64,000 nt of DNA from assembly GCF_024218775.1 (NCBI RefSeq), contig NZ_CP100404.1, forward strand, positions 1,488,001 through 1,552,000. The letters are read 5' to 3'. The first letter of the stretch is position 1; each line of letters opens with the position of its first letter. This document shows, one piece after another, positions 43,101-50,186 of this stretch. The stretch comes from Haloarcula marina (GTDB taxonomy: Archaea > Halobacteriota > Halobacteria > Halobacteriales > Haloarculaceae). The translations under genes were made by a program, and so were the position numbers. The notes beneath the pieces are model-generated. The model worked only from the letters and a program-made list of their open reading frames with translations. It was not told the origin of the DNA and did not search any database.

Positions 43101-44074
43101 ATGGACACGGACTCTCGTTCGTCGAGCGCCCACTGGATGGCCGCGGCGGCTTCCTCGTCGGTGCCCGTCCCGTGCAGGAACTGCCAGCTTTCGCCGATGC
43201 TCTCTTCCTCCGAGTAGCCGGATATCGATTCGAACGCTTCGTTCACGGCGATAATCGGGTACCCGTCCCGTGATGGGTCGAGAATCGTGACCCCGACTGG
43301 CGCTGCCTCCATCGTCTTGCTCGCCAGACGCAACGACGACGTGTTCGCACGGCGCTCGAACACCTGTCCGATCCATCTGCTGACGAGGTCGGCGAACTCC
43401 GTTTCGACGGCCGAAAACCCCTCCGCGCGCGGTTCGTCGCCGACGAAACAGACGGTCCCGTACAGGTCTCGGTCGACGAATATCTCGGCACCGAGGAAAC
43501 AACCCACAGCCACCTCACCGTCGTCATCGTCCTCGTAGCCGATGGCTTCCAGGTTGGGAACGCCGAGGACGGCGTCGTGATTCTTCGTCGTCTCGCGACA
43601 GAGCGCGTCGATAACCCCCGTCACGGGTTCGTTCTCGGGGAATCCGTCACCCAACGCCGTCGTCACTTCGTAGTTATCGGTCACTTCGTTGAGACTCGTC
43701 ACGAATGCGTTTTCGACGCCGAATACCTCGGCGCCGAGTTCCACGACCGCCGCTATCTTCTCGTCGTCGCTCGTCCCCGAATCGGCCACTATCTCGTCGA
43801 ACCGCTGGCGGTAGCGTTCCGCCGACGCCTCCGTTCGCTCGTGTGCGCTGACGGTCTCATTCAGTTTCTCGACAGCGGCGCACAAGTCACCAAATTCGTC
43901 GTCTCGGTCGGCCTCGAACTCGACGTCCTCGCCGTCGGCGGCGCGACGGACTTTCTCAGCCAACTGCGTGATGGCGTCGTCCCGTGCGACCAGCGCGACG
44001 ACGCCGAACGCGAGACAGGCCAGCGCCGCCCACATCGTCGTCATGGGGTCGAGAACGGCGGCTATCGGCGTCAT
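40133..44074 (-). CDS. Giant multi-sensor HTH regulator (bacterio-opsin-activator type)
   Basis: 1313 residues. One N-terminal membrane helix (11-30) is followed by a HAMP-like helix pair (33-75) and GAF1 (95-250). PAS domains are at about 262-372, 385-492, 503-622 and 634-750; the last two share a GGWELDV motif and look duplicated. GAF2 (755-900), a coiled coil, GAF3 (930-1080) and a bacterio-opsin-activator region follow. The protein ends in an HTH_10 domain (LTDRQREVLQTAYYAGFFNW, then MLDVSQPTVNRHLRVAEQRI). There is no kinase domain: it senses and binds DNA itself, possibly at the membrane. It is divergent from the HalOD1 gene. Ligands and targets are unknown. Confidence 0.88.
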   Translation of the reverse strand: MTPIAAVLDPMTTMWAALACLAFGVVALVARDDAITQLAEKVRRAADGEDVEFEADRDDEFGDLCAAVEKLNETVSAHERTEASAERYRQRFDEIVADSGTSDDEKIAAVVELGAEVFGVENAFVTSLNEVTDNYEVTTALGDGFPENEPVTGVIDALCRETTKNHDAVLGVPNLEAIGYEDDDDGEVAVGCFLGAEIFVDRDLYGTVCFVGDEPRAEGFSAVETEFADLVSRWIGQVFERRANTSSLRLASKTMEAAPVGVTILDPSRDGYPIIAVNEAFESISGYSEEESIGESWQFLHGTGTDEEAAAAIQWALDERESVSIELRNYRKDGTPFWNRVSVAPVLDDEGAVAYFVLFQEDVTERSEQERQTAALIENTIHPIFIKDLDGVYQFMNEAAAAYFDLDPADAIGKRDEELFEADNLEDVRRGDGEVLRTGRAITMETATTIDGREHIFSDNKYPYLDRDGSVIGVMGISQDITDRKSSESELERTQHLLQQTERLANLGGWELDVRNGDGPTLHWTDEVYRIHDLPTDADVTLDDAIDFYHPDDRERVREGVERALESAEQYDVEARLITATGRNRWVWAIGDPVVVDGDVVAVRGSVQDITEQKERALELERTRNLLGQAGRMANFGGWELDVTTEPPTLTWTDSLTELHGLPPETEIDLETALSLYRPEDRRVIREKIQTAIETGTGYEIVARAKTDDSTFGWVRGIAEAVVENDEVVRIRGAIQDITDQKERELALESLHESTRGLLNTEDQAAAAKLVVDAAESVLDVSVFCIFLFDEGTNVLRPVAHSEGFREYCKRDPVPIGPEDGSLLWRSFVTGSLTVIDDAAAADEPFVAPIKNGLVVPIGPHGVFVAIDQAKVIDDDVRQLVETLVATAEEAFSRIQTETELRERDAELNKQNKQLRRQIRINETIRSVHQSLVGATSREALESTVCERLVSGEDIEFAWVGGIVASTGAVVPRAWAGEDRGYLDNVSFNGTAGDREPAAETADTGTPTVVSNVARDIQTAPWRQHALAANFQSVLAVPLAFDEYSYGFVAVYANEPRTFGDLEQKVFTELGESIANAIASASTKQALQADRAISLTLRLEGTTDLLTAIAREAGCEVTYLGLSTYLDDTARLFVRTTGVDGSVVADALDSLHAVQAYRHVSESDDGDVFEVDHRGTSIVTKLVRHGGRPSSIRADESGLTVEVDIHVSADVRTFVEMLGEEYDVELRSRRERDRSLQTRQSVLESILGDLTDRQREVLQTAYYAGFFNWPRDTTGEGLAAMLDVSQPTVNRHLRVAEQRIMRQLFDPETERDT

Positions 44075-44238
44075 CTGCCCGTCCTCGTGGCCGCCCTGAG
44101 CGCGAGGGCGTAGCCGGTCGCCCGGTGTCCGCCCTGTGCCGTCGCAGTCCCTCGCAGGGGGGTCTCAGACGTTGCGTTCGGTTTTGGGTACCTCGGCGTC
44201 TGGCCCTGGGACCGGTGTGACACTATACACATACGGTA

Positions 44239-44250
44239 CCCCTTCGGGGG
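44239..44250. other. UUCG-tetraloop hairpin in the divergent promoter region
   Basis: cccc-ttcg-gggg forms a 4-bp G/C stem with a UUCG tetraloop if transcribed rightward. It sits within the 234-bp gap between the giant regulator and the HalOD1 gene, 59 bp before the HalOD1 start. It could be a leader element or chance. Confidence 0.35.
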
Positions 44251-44308
44251 GAGTGGATATACATCTAGGCCATCCAGAAGGTTCCGCTTCGCATACCGAG
44301 AGATAGAG

Positions 44309-44566
44309 ATGAACGAATACCATCGGCCGGGCAATGTCGAGTCGACCTCGCTGCGAATCGTCGAGGCCGTCGCAGATACCCTCGGCAGCGACCCGTGCAC
44401 GCTGAATCCCCCGTTGGGGACAGTTGTTGACCCCGATGCACTCGATTCGTTAGTCGAGTCCGGTGGCGAGACCGGCGTCGAAGTGACGTTCACGTATGCC
44501 GATTGTCGAGTCTCGCTCAAACAGGGAGACCTCGTCGTCCAGACGTTGGGCGAGACCAACCAGTGA
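44309..44566 (+). CDS. HalOD1 output-domain protein
   Basis: 85 residues, essentially one HalOD1 domain (SLRIVEAVADTLGSDPCTLN, PPLGTVVDPDALDSLV, then VEVTFTYADCRVSLKQGDLVVQ). HalOD1 is a haloarchaea-specific output domain often encoded alone or fused to receivers; its effector function is not known. First gene of a rightward set with the 51-residue protein and the receiver-PAS protein. Confidence 0.85.
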   Translation: MNEYHRPGNVESTSLRIVEAVADTLGSDPCTLNPPLGTVVDPDALDSLVESGGETGVEVTFTYADCRVSLKQGDLVVQTLGETNQ

Positions 44567-44590
44567 ACAGCATCCAGTACTCACCAGACC

Positions 44591-44746
44591 ATGACGAACA
44601 CAGATAATCCCGGCCCCCCGGAGCACAACTACCGCGAGACGTACGAGGAACAGACGGTCGGACAGACGACCATCGCGACCATCGCCGACCCAGAAAACGA
44701 CGACGCGTGGATACAGTCCACTGTCACGCGGGCGGTGGTCACGTGA
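44591..44746 (+). CDS. 51-residue haloarchaeal small protein (DUF7331-like)
   Basis: 51 residues, 24 bp after the HalOD1 gene. The sequence contains NYRETYEEQTVGQTTIATIA, then DPENDDAWIQSTVTRAVV. This matches, from memory, a conserved family of very short haloarchaeal proteins (DUF7331), with the YEE..VG.TTIATIADP block. No function known. Operon position beside HalOD1 suggests a signalling link (inference). Confidence 0.75.
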   Translation: MTNTDNPGPPEHNYRETYEEQTVGQTTIATIADPENDDAWIQSTVTRAVVT

Positions 44747-44841
44747 TGTGGTCGCCGTACGTTACCTCCGCTCGCTCAGACCGGACACTGTCGGTGCAGT
44801 GGTCTCCCGAAGCAAATTCGGGACCTCTCTCTCACTGAACG

Positions 44842-45603
44842 ATGCGAGAGGCCCATCGACAGTCCGTCGACGGCCACATTACGGTCCTCTGTATCGACGA
44901 CGACACCGAGTACCTCGATGCCCTCCAAGCGGCCTTCGAAGACGTAGCCGATATCGAACTCGTCGTCGACGCGGACCCAGCGACCGCCCTCGACCGACTA
45001 GACGACGTCGATTGCGTCGTCAGTGCCATCGAGGCGTCCACGACCGACGGTGGGCCGTTGCTCGAAACCGTCCGGGAGCAGGACCCGACCATGCCGTTGC
45101 TGTTCACCACGTCGCAGGACCTGTCCGGGGTCGAGGACACACTATTCGAAGTCGAAGCCGTCGACTTTCACCCGAGGAACCGCGACGGACCGGCCTTCCG
45201 CCTGTTCGAGCGACGGCTCCGGAACCTTGTCGCACGGTCCCGCCTCGAACACCGGACGTTACAGTTCCGAACGGCGCTCGACCTCAGTCAGGAACTGACG
45301 CTCGTCGTGAGCGGAGACGGGCGAATCGCGTACGCCAATCAGCCGCTCTCGTCAGCCGTCACTGCAGACCGAAACCCCATCTCGGGTCGTCACTGGACCG
45401 ACATCTTCACCGACGAATCCGTTCGCCACCTCAGGGTCGAAGCCTTCCCGGTCATCGAGGACGGGTGGAACTGGACTGGGACCACAGTACTCCGCTCCCA
45501 CACTGGAGATATCGAAGCGCGAACCAGCCTCGTCAGACTCGCTGACCGGAGCCTCGTGTTCGTCTTTCACGCCCTCTCTCGGGACGACGAGACGTGCTGT
45601 TGA
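44842..45603 (+). CDS. Pseudo-receiver plus PAS protein
   Basis: 253 residues. The N-terminal 120 residues have the receiver fold (ITVLCIDDDTEYLDALQAAF, then ALDRLDDVDCVVSAIEA). The acidic pocket is present at 19-21, but the phospho-acceptor position is Ala62, where intact haloarchaeal receivers have Asp (compare CVVSDYDMP in the kinase at 34722). Residues 135-250 are a PAS-like domain (LDLSQELTLVVSGDGRIAYA). No kinase or DNA-binding domain. It probably signals without phosphorylation, for example as an adaptor (inference). Confidence 0.82.
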   Translation: MREAHRQSVDGHITVLCIDDDTEYLDALQAAFEDVADIELVVDADPATALDRLDDVDCVVSAIEASTTDGGPLLETVREQDPTMPLLFTTSQDLSGVEDTLFEVEAVDFHPRNRDGPAFRLFERRLRNLVARSRLEHRTLQFRTALDLSQELTLVVSGDGRIAYANQPLSSAVTADRNPISGRHWTDIFTDESVRHLRVEAFPVIEDGWNWTGTTVLRSHTGDIEARTSLVRLADRSLVFVFHALSRDDETCC

Positions 45604-45864
45604 GGGACGACCTCGTGACGACACATAAACGCGTTCTTCCCGTAGGAGACGTCCCTCGAGTCCGACACTGGTGGCTCTGATGACTTTTCGGTCTCGTTCT
45701 CGCTTCAACCGTTACGGACGGCACTTCGCTGTCGTCAGGCCCCGTCGACGGGGACCGTGAAAAGCGCACCGTCGACCCTGCGGACCGCTCACCGCCGCCC
45801 GTCGCGCGACGACCGGCCGGTTCCGAACCGAAATCGACACAACAGGGGTTCGAGAGGTGAGCGT

Positions 45865-46464
45865 ATGCTCCGCGGGATTTCCCAGACGTACTCGGCGGTG
45901 TTCGCCCCCGAACTGTTCGTGCTTCTCTGTGGCCTGTTGCTCGTCGGCTACGAGTGGCGCGACGCGGCGACGCGCTCCGTCGCCGGATTGGGGGCGCGAC
46001 TCGGCGTTCTCGGGAGTGGGTGGGCCGTCGCGTTCCTCATCTATCAGGGGGTCCCCCGTATGGTTGCGGCCGTTCCCGAGTGGGGACTCGACGCGACCGG
46101 CAGTGCCGGACTTGGGGTCGGCATCCTGGTCATCTGGGCCGGGTGGCGATGGCGAGATTGGGGTGACCTCGTCCCGGGATTCGCCGCCATTCTCGTCGCC
46201 GTCACGGTGCCGCACCTCGCCGTCACGCCGTTCTGGGACATCTCCAGTCACGTCCTCTACGCCGTCGTTCCCGCGGGCTATCTCCTCTTCGTCGACACCC
46301 GGTTCGTCCCGCTGTTCGTCATCGCGCTGGGAATGGTGCTCGCTCGCCCGCTGGCGGGGGCGCACACGTGGCTCCAGTCCATCGGCGGCCTCGCGCTCGC
46401 GCTCGTTTTCCTGGCGGCCTATCGCTACAGGGCACGCGACCGCCTAGCGGACAGCGTGTCGTGA
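45865..46464 (+). CDS. Integral membrane protein of unknown function
   Basis: 199 residues from the ATG at 45865, with about six hydrophobic helices (ELFVLLCGLLLVGYEW, LGVLGSGWAVAFLIYQG, GLGVGILVIWAGW, FAAILVAVTVPHLAV, VLYAVVPAGYLLFV, IGGLALALVFLAAYRY). No catalytic motif; the loop HTWLQSIGG near the end vaguely recalls PAP2-type proteins but lacks their signature. The frame extends 36 codons upstream in basic, non-acidic sequence, which I excluded. Confidence 0.65.
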   Translation: MLRGISQTYSAVFAPELFVLLCGLLLVGYEWRDAATRSVAGLGARLGVLGSGWAVAFLIYQGVPRMVAAVPEWGLDATGSAGLGVGILVIWAGWRWRDWGDLVPGFAAILVAVTVPHLAVTPFWDISSHVLYAVVPAGYLLFVDTRFVPLFVIALGMVLARPLAGAHTWLQSIGGLALALVFLAAYRYRARDRLADSVS

Positions 46465-46974
46465 GACGGGCGACTCGATTGCGAGGCCGTTGTCGCCGTC
46501 GCGGTAGTCCTCTGAGAGCGATCCCCTGATACATGAGACCGTCCCGGGCCGACGCCGCCCGGTGGTTTCGCGGTAGTTTCCAGTAGCTCAGCCATCGCCT
46601 CGGTCGTCGGCGATTACCCGAGCGGTACGGCGGTGGTACCGCGGCACTCGTACCGCGACGACTGGCCCGTCCGACTCGCGACACTGCGAAAGCGACACGT
46701 ATTCTGGTTCGCGCCGACGCCGCCGCGGCCCCCGAGTCAGTCGTCGAGCAGTCGGCGTCGGCACCCCCGACGCAAGCGCGCGTTTCGACGACGATAGCCC
46801 GCCCTTGCCACACCAAAGAACGGGCTACAGTTAGCGGTCTGAGAGTAGCGCGGGATTGGATATCGATTTCGTCGTATAACAAAGCCACCCGTCGTCGTTG
46901 CCTCGGTCACCCGGGCGCGTTGGGTCGTCTGCGAGACCTGTCGGTACGAGATAGGCCCCGGTGACAGAGAAACC
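46465..46974. other. Gene-free stretch before the glutamine-rich gene
   Basis: About 510 bp with no convincing gene on either strand; the open frames are Arg- and Pro-rich, typical of non-coding GC-rich DNA. A TATA-like gtataacaaa lies at about 46875-46884. The run ggtga at 46960-46964, ten bases before the ATG at 46975, resembles a Shine-Dalgarno sequence, unusual here, where most starts look leaderless. Confidence 0.45.
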
Positions 46975-48009
46975 ATGAGTCAACAACAGTTCCAGCCGCA
47001 ACAGCAGCAGCAGTATCAGCCACAACAGCAGCAGTACCAGCCGCAACAGCAACAGCAGTACCAGCCACAACAGCAACAGCAGTTCCAGCCACAGACACAG
47101 CAACAGTCTCAGCCGCAGTCCGTGGGACAGTTCGGTACCGCCGGGCAGGGTCAACTGAGCGGACAGGAGATTCTGCAGGCCGCGATGACGCTACACCGCT
47201 TCGAGACTGTCCTCGAAATCGTCCACGTCCGCGCGATGGAGAGCGGGCGGTCGAACGTCGCGCGGTTCGCCAACGACCTCGCGACTATCGCGGAGGCGGA
47301 GAAGAAACTCGTCCTCCGACGCTCGCCGTTCGCTCAGCCTATCGGGGACGCGGCCAGACAGACGATTCAGCAGGGCGTCGAGCAACTCCGACAGGCCGCC
47401 GACATCCCGGAGGTCCAAGAGGCCATCGCCGAGGCACAACAGAGCACGAACGCTATCGAACGCGCGGCGGCGCTCGTGCAGGCGCGCGAGGCCGCGACAG
47501 CCGCCGGGTTCCAGCCGATGTACTCGTCCGGGCAGGTCGGCATCGGCGTCGGTCAGGGCCAGCACCGCCAGCAGGTCGGACAGGACGTCCGCCAGACGGT
47601 ACTGGTGCTGGACCGCTTCGAGTCGGTACTCGAAGCGGCCCGAAACCGAGCGTTAGAGACCGGTCGGACGCAGGTGGCACAGGTCTGCGGTGACCTCGCC
47701 ATCGTGACGAATCTGCAGGAGAAACTGATCCTCCGGCAGTCGCCGTTCGCTCAGCCCATCGGCGAGGCGGTCACGCACACCATCCAGCAGGGCGTCGAGC
47801 GACTTCGGCAGGCCGCCGCCGACGACCCAGCGGTCCAGCAGGCGATTTCGGAGGCACAGTCGACCCTCGACGCCATTCGGACCGTTGTCTCCCAGGGAGT
47901 CAGTCAGTCCCAACTCGGCCAGTTCCAGAGCCAACCCGGAGTGGGACAGGGGCAGGGTCCGGGTCAGCCGCAGTTGGAACAGTCCCAGGCCCAGTGGGGA
48001 CAGTACTGA
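46975..48009 (+). CDS. Glutamine-rich protein with a duplicated helical domain, unknown function
   Basis: 344 residues. Gln makes up 36 of the first 60, arranged in YQPQQQQ-type repeats. Two homologous helical domains follow at about 71-163 and 208-303, sharing RFE.VLE, RA.E.GR, DLA, KL.LR.SPFAQPIG, TIQQGVE.LRQAA and AI.EAQ. A Gln/Gly linker separates them and a Gln/Gly tail ends in WGQY. Domain 1 is nearly charge-balanced, unlike the acidic proteins around it. No signal peptide or membrane helix. The low-complexity ends resemble prion-like or condensate-forming segments (inference). A Shine-Dalgarno-like ggtga precedes the ATG. I recognise no family. Confidence 0.8.
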   Translation: MSQQQFQPQQQQQYQPQQQQYQPQQQQQYQPQQQQQFQPQTQQQSQPQSVGQFGTAGQGQLSGQEILQAAMTLHRFETVLEIVHVRAMESGRSNVARFANDLATIAEAEKKLVLRRSPFAQPIGDAARQTIQQGVEQLRQAADIPEVQEAIAEAQQSTNAIERAAALVQAREAATAAGFQPMYSSGQVGIGVGQGQHRQQVGQDVRQTVLVLDRFESVLEAARNRALETGRTQVAQVCGDLAIVTNLQEKLILRQSPFAQPIGEAVTHTIQQGVERLRQAAADDPAVQQAISEAQSTLDAIRTVVSQGVSQSQLGQFQSQPGVGQGQGPGQPQLEQSQAQWGQY

Positions 48010-48586
48010 ACTACCGGGTGCCGCTCCGGCGGTGACCCCGTCGTCTCGGTGACGGGATAGAACCGGCGGTGACCCGCTCCGCAGTCCGCGAGTTCACGCC
48101 TGCCTGCCGGCGGCGCATCGCCGCCTCCATTTCTTGCACTACTGGAACGTGTCGCCGACTAGTCGCTCCGACGCCGTCCGTTCCGACCTGACTCGGCCCG
48201 AGTAGCGACTCGACCGACCGCGTGTGAAGGCAGACGACGACGGGTGTAAGACAGACCGGCGCCTCACCGTTGCAGCGAGTATCGAGAACGTGTACGCCCG
48301 GAACACTAACGACTGGCGTCATCCTCGGCGGCGCGCCACGTCAGCCAGCAAACCCTCGTGCCGGGCGGTCGCCCTACAGGCGACTGGTGCCGGAACGGCG
48401 TTGACCGGTCCGGCGGCGGATACGTTCCGCGAGACGGGCGGGGTGCGACCGCCAGACGGGCGACGGTTGTCGCCGGGATGTACCGTGCCCGGGTTCTCCG
48501 GACGGTCATCGTCCCGATGACGGGCCTCGGCCGGGGATTAAAGGCACGCACCTCCCCTAGGCGAGAGCCGTACGTAAGGGTGGCGT
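48010..48586. other. Gene-free stretch after the glutamine-rich gene
   Basis: About 575 bp with no supported gene. Short open frames on both strands are Arg/Gly/Pro-rich and lack acidic residues. Nothing resembling tRNA, terminator T-tracts or long repeats is evident. Confidence 0.5.
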
Positions 48587-49942
48587 TCAGACGGCGAACT
48601 CGTCTTCGCGCAACTGGACGTACTTCCCGTTGCGGTAGCCGAACTTGCCCCACTTGTACTTCATGACGAGTTCGATGCCGTGGAGGCCGCCCCTGAGCGC
48701 GGCGTCGGCCTTGATGCCGCGGGCGTCCATCAGGTCACTGGCGGTGGTGAAAGCGCGGTCCCAGTCACGCGGCCCCCAGTCCCGAACGAGGTCTGCGAAG
48801 GTAACGTTCCGGAGGATTTCGTCGCCGATGGCCGCGTGCCACTCGTCGTTGTAGCGTTCCAGTCGTTCCACGGCGGCGAGTCGCCCGGCGATTTTCCCGG
48901 TCCGAACGGCGACGTGGTCACCGCCCTCGTGGAACGCCGACGTCGCGCCCATCGCCCCGCCGGTGACGGCGATACCCGCCCTCGCGGGGGACTCGATGGG
49001 GCGCGTCGAGGAGATGGGGTACGTCTCGGTTCCCTTCGACTTCCCGCGGTCCTCGACGATGGGGAAGTCGTCGAGGTCGTAGTCCGAGAACTGTCGGCGG
49101 AGGAGTCGCTCGATGTACTCTCGACCGCGGGGGATGCCGTCGTCCTCGGACGAGAGCAGGTCCCACTCGCTCACGTCGTAGTCGGCGATGTCCAGTCCGA
49201 TGGGCATCGTCAGGCCGATGCGGGCCACGGGCGCGTCGTTCGGGAAAATCCACGGATACGCCGTGTGACCGGGCATGATGCCCCACCAGAACTCGATGAA
49301 GTCGGGGTCGAACAGTTCCTCGGGCATCCGGCGGTGCTCCTGATAGGCGATGTGGTTGACCGTGTTGGACGGCATGATGTCGCTCATCGTCCGCCCGTCG
49401 AGGAACTGGTCGAGGGTGCCGCCGGTGACCGTTCGCTGCGGGCCGTCGGCGAGAATCACGTAGTCTGTCTCGATGTCCTCGCCGTTGGCCAGATGCACGG
49501 TGTGGCGGGGACTCGCCGAGAGGTCGGTGTCGACGCCGGTGACGCTGACCCCGACGCGGTAGTCAGCGCCGGCGTCGACGGCCCGTTCGCGGAGCCAATC
49601 GTCGAACCGCGCGCGGTGCATCGTGAAGCCGAACCCGTCGTACTCGGCGTCGATGCCCGTCTCCGTCAGCGCCAACTCGGCGTTCGGCCCGTAGAACTTC
49701 GCGCCCTCCAGTTCGCTGAGGACCACGTCCTCGGGGAACTCCTCGAACGGGATGTCCATGATTTCGAGCCAGTAGTCGAGCAGGCCCGCGGCGTCCGTCG
49801 AATCCGGCCCCCGCTCGGCCCGGTCCGCGCGGGGAACCCCCTTCTCCAGAACGACGGCGTCGGCACCGCGGGCGGCGGCCGCTTCCGCGGCGGACGACCC
49901 GGCGGGACCGCCCCCGACGACTGCGACGTCTACGTACTCCAT
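48587..49942 (-). CDS. Geranylgeranyl-reductase-type FAD-dependent oxidoreductase
   Basis: 451 residues. The N-terminal dinucleotide fold VDVAVVGGGPAGSSAAEAAA and the later TDYVILADGPQRT and GIAVTGGAMGATSAFHEGG blocks are those of the GGR/digeranylgeranylglycerophospholipid reductase superfamily. WWGIMPGHTAYPWIFPN resembles the substrate-cavity PxxYxWxFP motif. Such enzymes saturate isoprenoid double bonds in lipids or quinones; which one cannot be told. A possible 53-residue gene lies directly upstream on the same strand. Confidence 0.88.
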   Translation of the reverse strand: MEYVDVAVVGGGPAGSSAAEAAAARGADAVVLEKGVPRADRAERGPDSTDAAGLLDYWLEIMDIPFEEFPEDVVLSELEGAKFYGPNAELALTETGIDAEYDGFGFTMHRARFDDWLRERAVDAGADYRVGVSVTGVDTDLSASPRHTVHLANGEDIETDYVILADGPQRTVTGGTLDQFLDGRTMSDIMPSNTVNHIAYQEHRRMPEELFDPDFIEFWWGIMPGHTAYPWIFPNDAPVARIGLTMPIGLDIADYDVSEWDLLSSEDDGIPRGREYIERLLRRQFSDYDLDDFPIVEDRGKSKGTETYPISSTRPIESPARAGIAVTGGAMGATSAFHEGGDHVAVRTGKIAGRLAAVERLERYNDEWHAAIGDEILRNVTFADLVRDWGPRDWDRAFTTASDLMDARGIKADAALRGGLHGIELVMKYKWGKFGYRNGKYVQLREDEFAV

Positions 49943-49989
49943 ATCCGCTACCGTGCCCCCCGTCGGCTAAAACCTATTGTCTCGTCGCG

Positions 49990-50151
49990 TCACAGCGTCT
50001 CTCGAATCGCCGTGACCGCGGGTGGCGGCGAAGCGCTCGGGCTTTCGAACTCGACTGTCGATTCGACAGCGTCGAGCGCGGACCGAACGGCCGACCGCTC
50101 TCGTTTCAACCGCCGGATTGCGTCGGCGTAGGCGGAGTCCTCGGACGCCAC
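49990..50151 (-). CDS. Possible 53-residue protein upstream of the flavoprotein gene
   Basis: A GTG at 50151 opens 53 codons. The product begins VASEDSAYADAIRRLKRE (initiator Val read as Met) and ends AVTAIRETL. It has a haloarchaeal look: balanced acidic/basic helix, heptad-like Leu/Ala/Val pattern, high G/C in third positions. It precedes the flavoprotein by 47 bp and is divergent from the dehydrogenase gene by 35 bp. I do not recognise a family; it could be chance. Confidence 0.4.
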   Translation of the reverse strand: MASEDSAYADAIRRLKRERSAVRSALDAVESTVEFESPSASPPPAVTAIRETL

Positions 50152-50186
50152 CGCACCGTTTTGTCGCTCGCGGTCGCACGGTCCGT

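Noticed and set aside
46465-46974. Possible minus-strand gene beginning MAELLETTAKPP
   Set aside because: It runs antisense into the membrane-protein gene and its product becomes a Ser/Thr/Arg low-complexity run with no supporting promoter.
48224-48653. Short frames on both strands downstream of the glutamine-rich gene
   Set aside because: Arg/Gly/Pro-rich translations with no start signals or motifs; the minus-strand one overlaps the flavoprotein end.
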